Positions 59,122-64,000 of a DNA stretch of 64,000 nt are shown piece by piece. How positions within the stretch are numbered: the first letter of the stretch is position 1; each line of letters opens with the position of its first letter. A model generated the notes under the pieces. The model made no database searches. It was not told the DNA's origin and worked only from the letters and a program-made list of their open reading frames with translations. Source of the stretch: Sweltsa coloradensis (lineage: Eukaryota > Arthropoda > Insecta > Plecoptera > Chloroperlidae); assembly GCA_024449915.1 (NCBI GenBank), contig JAMZAV010000807.1:126501-190500 (forward strand), read 5' to 3'. The translations under genes were made by a program, and so were the position numbers.

Positions 59122-59642
59122 CGTCGTTGGAACTGCAAAACCTCCTATCAGCACTTTTTCTGGAAACATGTTTTTTTGTCTCGTTGGTAGTATGTTATTC
59201 CTAGGCATCTGTGTGTGATCACATGATGCATTCTGACCATTGGAAATGTGTTTAAATAGTGGTTTATTAAACCTCCTATCAGAGTGGGCTTGAAAAGTGA
59301 CTGCAAAACCTCCTATGAGTAAAAGGAATGAAGGATGCTGTTTCTGTAGGCAGAGTTTTGCCAGTATGTTTTTATACAATACTAGTGATTGTTAAACATA
59401 CTATCATAGCAATTATAGAAAGCCAAAATAAATCAGTTGTTATCTAATATAAAGATGAGTCGAATAAACAACGAAATATTAAAGCAAAATCTATGTTTAT
59501 CTTGGCATTCTGATAGGTGTTTTTGCAATGTCTGAAATTTTGAAATGTTTTTGCAGACATTTGCAGATAGGAGGTATCGTTTTTTGTGTCTCCTGAACAA
59601 TTTCAGAAAACACTGATAGGAGGTTTTGCAGTTCCAACGACG
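59122..59642 (-). mobile_element. 521-bp MITE, copy 2 (inverted)
   Basis: Nearly identical to 57883-58393 in the opposite orientation, with the same TIRs. No clear target duplication at this copy. With copy 1 it forms a large inverted repeat with a 0.7-kb spacer. Confidence 0.85.
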
Positions 59643-59880
59643 AAAAATACTATTCGTATTGAAAAGTTAAAAAAGAAAACCTGTGTCGGTACAGAAATTA
59701 AATATTGCTTGTTTCGTGAAACAATTGTTCATATCGGCTGCAGTATATTTTTGTTTTAAATTTTTTTCCAACACCAGAAACGTGTCATGCACATTGTTCT
59801 CCGAAAGCGCCTAAGGGTGGCAATGCAAAGATCGTTTTCTATCGGGGCACACTTTGGCGATGTGCGTCACCCCCTTTGCC

Positions 59881-59975
59881 ACAGCACGTGGTGTTCCCAA
59901 CTGGTCACCCACCCAAGTACTGACCACGCCAGATGTTGCTTAACTTTGATGATCTATCGGGAACCGGCCGTAGGC
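59881..59975 (-). pseudogene. 5S rRNA pseudogene or 5S-derived SINE head
   Basis: On the minus strand: GCCTACGGCC, then GGTTCCCGATAGATCATC, AAAGTTAAGCAACATCTGG, GTCAGTACTTGGGTGGGTGA, CCAGTTGGGAACACC and GTGCTGT. This is the 5S rRNA sequence with about 19 bases missing after the first ten and several substitutions. The internal control region (AGTTAAGCAAC, GTACTTGG-TGGGTGAC) is well kept, as in 5S-derived SINE3 elements. The deletion rules out a working 5S gene. Confidence 0.85.
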
Positions 59976-61776
59976 TGGTGATATTTAGTAGCTGGCGTAT
60001 TGTGATAGAATGCCAATCGACTGGAGTATTGAGTGTTGGGATTACCTTCATGGTGTGATGTAAGCTGCAAAATTCAATAGATGAAAGTGAAATGAAATGA
60101 TATATACTACTACATGACAAAAAAAAAATGCAAGACGTTTGACGAGTTGTCAGTCATTTGGAAGAAAGGAAAGTAACAAAGCCACTGACTGCACTATAGT
60201 CAAATGGCAACTAAATATATGTAAATTGTAAGATTTCTGTTTGTGTCCAATGTGGATGGATATAATATGTAAGATGGTAAAATTAATATAAACACCAATT
60301 GGTTAATGCTGAACATTTTATTACAAAAAAGTAAAGCTTGTTTGGTTGACCAGTAAACTTGATTATTTTGAATGTTTTATTGCATTTATTTTTTTAATTA
60401 CCATTTAAAAGGAAAACAAGAATGTGTCCAGATATTTTTATTTTGGTTGAACCAAACAAATAGGGCAATTCTCTTCAACCGTAATACAAATACTAATACA
60501 CTTCGCTGCTCTGATCTCAACATCGAGCAGAGCCTATAAAGTATAAACTGTCTTAATACTTATAGTTCATTGGCTAAAAAGTAATGTCAGATCCTGAATC
60601 TACTTGCAAAGTGGGTTTTTTGAAAGATTTTATTAATTTACTGACAAATTTGTAACACTTCAGTAGTATATAGATACCATTAAAAAAAACATCCGTATTC
60701 CTATTTATTTTCATTTTTACTTTGTCGACCACTACGTTTTACTCGACATGAGCCTCTTGTGGTCACATTTCTTACCTTATCCATGCAATTCCTACTAAAC
60801 AAAAGCCTCCAATGATTAGTTTATAATTTTATATTGTTCAATCTAATCCTTTTCAGCACTAAATAGTAAATATCAAAGACTGAGAGTGGACCTAGGCTAA
60901 TTTGAAAGTGTATTTTTAAACCAATTCCTGGCCCAATATTATCCCACTGCAATGTTGTGTTGTTTTGGGATGGGATGTGGGAATCTCTTCAGGTCAAATA
61001 TTTATATTGCAACATATATTGTCAGTCTTGGGGTTGATACTTTAAAAAGTAGCATGCTATTAGATCAGTAATGCTACTTTTTCCTACATACATTTTTCTT
61101 GGTACCTGTAGGCTAATATCAAACAACAAATAAAAATATCTATCTTTAAATGTAGCAATGCTACCGATGTACCAAGGGTGGCCCTGCATTCTAAACTAAA
61201 CTAACATTCAAAAAGTTTAATACAAACTTTTCTTCCAATAGGCATAACTAGTTTACCAGTTGACAGAAGGCCTAAACAAAACATCAGCCCTCAATGCAGC
61301 AAATGCATTATAGTGCCTTATAGTTGTTGATGTTGGCAATGAGCTTCTTGCCCAGGAAATTTTGGAATTTAATTTGGCAAATAGCGGGAGAAATGAAACA
61401 TAGCTGGATGTTTGTCAAGATGCTCAGTTGGGCATGTATTATAACATACTCACCCCACATGTATTGTGTGAGCTTCTGTATGACCTTGAAATGACCATGA
61501 CAATTGTTTGTTTGGGTTATCTAGAAAATAGAGGAAATAAGAAAGAAATGTTTCAAACAAAAGATGTTGATATTACATTTCACACAAAAAAGGTTCCAAC
61601 CGATTTCATTGCCAGTTCACTCCTTCCTCCTCAAAATCCAGGATGAGTAAATCCTCTTTTCAGATAATTTCAGAAATCTGTCAATAATCCATAGAAAGTT
61701 TACCAACTTGCAATAAGATACACTGATTTACGCAGATCCATTTGCTATCCCCCTGTGCCTATAGCCTTGATGGGCT
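59976..61776. other. Spacer, nothing recognised
   Basis: AT-rich, no gene. Short frame 61428-61646 has no recognisable domain. Confidence 0.5.
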
Positions 61777-62060
61777 GACCAGTCGTTTAGGTAAGGGAGG
61801 GGGTGGTCAAGAACCAATCACAGGAAAGGGGGGTTCTCACGTCGTGGTCGTCATCGTGTTTGTCATTGTCGTTATCTGTGAGGTCGTCGAGGGGTGGGAT
61901 GTGGTTCCCCGACGACGACTGCCAGAGCTCGCCTCTAGTTTTGGGGAGTTATTCACTCCATTACTTACTAACCGATATTTGCGAGGTGGACTTTTTCTCT
62001 TTCCTCGCCTGCGCATGAGCCATGCTCTGGGCCAGATTCTACCCCAGACGCAGACGGGGA
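61777..62060 (+). repeat. Dispersed repeat, fullest copy of the GAGCTCGCCTCTAG family
   Basis: Blocks CACGTCGTGGTCGTCATCG, TCATTGTCGTTATC, GTTCCCCGACGACGACTGCC, AGAGCTCGCCTCTAGTTTTG and GGGGAGTTATTCACTCC are shared in part with 10288-10480, 52985-53080 and, inverted, 43690-43870. Open frames on both strands (61742-62221, 62319-61837) look repeat-driven. Class unknown. Confidence 0.65.
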
Positions 62061-63090
62061 ACGATGGGGTGAAACTGTCAACGTTGTGTCTGTGCAGCAG
62101 AAGGGGTTGGGTACGTACCATTATTATAAGTGCAAGCGAGGCGAGAGGTGACGGAAGAGGCTGGTTTTGGAAGAAAAAGCGACCTCCAACACATAAGCGA
62201 TTGTGCACCTTGAGTGTATAAGGAACGGAGTCACGAAGCCATTCACTCATGATATTTTGTGGATGTATGGATGCAAAAGCTGGAAATTGTGCTGAAATTC
62301 GAAGATGGAATGGTTTCATGAGTGTTTTAATAAATCTGCAATGACGATTTATTTCATTAATCTACCTCCCAGTCATCTTATGTAAACAAGCATATCACAG
62401 TGGCTTGTTTCGTGACATTTGATCAGCCACTTTACATAAAGCACGGTACATATGTGTGTCAATTAATAATGATACTGATTATTTATTTCAGTCTGCAAGG
62501 TTTTACTGGTTAATGCCTTTCCTTGGGTGTATTGGATTTACAATTGCTGAAAGTGGCCTGAAAGAACGTCAAAGTCAAACGTCAAAGTCAGATCTACAGT
62601 AGATATTCTGTGAGAAGATGTTATAAGGGGCTACGATTTCTCACGTGCTATTCTAGGGCACACCCCAGTAAGTTTGGTATTGGGAAATATTATTATAAAC
62701 AAGAATTCAATGTGAGTTAGTACAGTAATTTTAATTCATACTGGTTGAACAAAGTGGAAATTGTCAATTGCACCTAGAAACAATCCAAAGCATGTTACCT
62801 TTCTTTCACACAAGTGGCCATTTCCTCTACACGAATTCATGCCAAAAATACGTGCAAGATATGGCAGGGCTGGAAACGCAATTGGACGAGAGAGAACGTG
62901 TCCGATTTGTAACACAAGGTTACTTTACTGTATGACGAAGAAACAAATAACTTGTCAGGAATATGGACCAACATGACAATATTGAACTAGGCTTATACTT
63001 ATGGGATCAATGAAGACAGCTGCTAAATCATGGAAGGGGCATAATTTGTGGCATAACTGACATTACTTTGGAAATTAGTAATTGTAGTAG
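62061..63090. other. Spacer, nothing recognised
   Basis: No gene. The short frame 62761-62976 contains CPICNTRLLYC, but nothing supports a real exon. Confidence 0.4.
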
Positions 63091-63478
63091 TTGAGTGGGA
63101 TCGTCTAATAAATCCGTTTTTTTCTTTTTGTTTTTCTTTTTTAATGATTTTTTTTTCTTTACTTTTTTATTTTTTTTTATTTTTCTTTCTTTTTTTTCCT
63201 TTTTTTTCTTTTTTTTTTTCTTTTCATTCCCCACCCTTTTTTATATTTGATTCATTCATTAAATGCATTTAATATCATTTTTATTTGTTACCAAAATTGT
63301 TGTGTTTAATGCATTGTTGTTGTAATACTACTAGGTATTTCAAATATTTACTTAAATGTAGTTTATTGTTGTTTCTGCATCTATGTAATTAGATTTATTT
63401 AGTTGTCCTCCTTTGTAAATCAGTTTTTATAACTGAATAGGATAGACCTTAAATAAATAAATTAATAAAATAAATACA
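63091..63478 (+). repeat. Retroposon 3'-tail repeat with a long pyrimidine tract
   Basis: TTGAGTGGGATCGTCTAATAAAT at the start and CCTCCTTTGTAAATCAGTTT...AACTGAATAGGATAGACCT with a TAAATAAA tail at the end, as at 34498-34890. Between them 63117-63240 is almost pure T/C, which creates the antisense Lys-rich frame 63028-63234. Confidence 0.65.
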
Positions 63479-64000
63479 AATGGATTAGTGGAGTGTTGTT
63501 AAAGGCCTGGAGACTTTGCGTGGTGAGAACTCGTACAGCACTGAGCAACATAAGGAGTCACGAGATTCTTGCTCCAAAAAAGACAGCATATGTTCAGAAA
63601 TTCACCTTCACCTTTCCCAATCATTGGCGAGTGTGTCGATTTCAAGTGGAAATTGTAGGGTGTGAAAAAATCAAATGCCAGGATGCCTATATTATAGTCG
63701 GCTGCAGAGCTATAAAGAAACATTGAAAAATTACGATAATAATGCTGATAATGCAATGGACATTTCCTGGTTGATTAAATTCACATTCATTGAGTGAAGC
63801 TTCCCCCCTTTGCCCCTTATCCACACCCCTTTTTATGCGTCGGCTAGCACCTCTTTTACCTCATCAAGGTATGATAGCATATCTTTTTTAAATACAAATT
63901 TAAGCATTTTAAGAACTCTTCTCCATAAGAGTTTCTCACAATTCATTATTTCCATTAAAAGTGGATTTACCTATCCTGAATTTTGAAAGAAAGGAGTGAG
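63479..64000. other. Spacer at window end
   Basis: Overlapping short frames on both strands (63493-63756) have no recognisable domain. No splice or repeat support. Confidence 0.4.

Noticed and set aside
61742..62221. 159-codon frame at 61.7 kb as a gene
   Set aside because: It runs over a dispersed repeat, is low in complexity, and has no domain. Other copies of the repeat do not keep the frame.
63028..63234. Lys-rich antisense protein
   Set aside because: It is the direct translation of a T/C-rich low-complexity tract.

Overview
The window is eukaryotic nuclear DNA from an animal, most likely a marine invertebrate. It has one spliced protein-coding gene with large introns, a dense load of decayed retrotransposons and small non-autonomous DNA transposons, and very frequent AGGCCT/CCTAGG palindromes (TAGGCCTA strings). 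A deuterostome such as an echinoderm or hemichordate is my best guess from general look. Nothing here proves it.

Layout. 73-9147 is a full-length but broken Ty3/gypsy-type LTR retrotransposon. Its LTRs are very long (about 2.3 and 2.1 kb) and carry arrays of a ~170-bp repeat. It has a tRNA-Lys-type primer site, decayed gag and pol, and a 4-bp target duplication. 9148-16868 is spacer with a LINE tail fragment, a Harbinger-like MITE, two hAT elements with perfect 8-bp target duplications (one nested inside a foldback element) and other short inverted repeats. 16869-20442 holds a tandemly duplicated foldback unit and three copies of an element with asymmetric terminal inverted repeats and a 3' hairpin, which I read as a Helentron/Helitron2-type non-autonomous family; a fourth, diverged copy is at 53159-53836. 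20443-30611 has further MITEs, a 477-bp direct duplication, another hAT, tRNA-derived SINE-like pieces and one arm of a 590-bp inverted repeat. 30612-33010 (minus) is a 5'-truncated non-LTR retrotransposon with RT, RNase H and a zinc-binding tail. 35106-35694 is the other arm. 36749-37591 is another hAT.

The only convincing host gene is nup50 (plus strand). Coding exons 38945-40080, 46499-46747 and 51126-51444 join in phase to give a 567-residue nuclear pore protein. It has an importin-alpha-binding N terminus, a mid-region helical segment and a C-terminal Ran-binding domain, but no FG dipeptide. Its two introns are packed with hAT-type insertions.

52-64 kb is intergenic. It contains the fourth Helentron-like copy, a hAT element that still encodes the transposase dimerisation domain, two inverted copies of a 511-521-bp MITE, a 5S rRNA pseudogene and several dispersed repeats. 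I see no CRISPR, operon, prophage or other prokaryotic feature, and no intact tRNA or rRNA gene.
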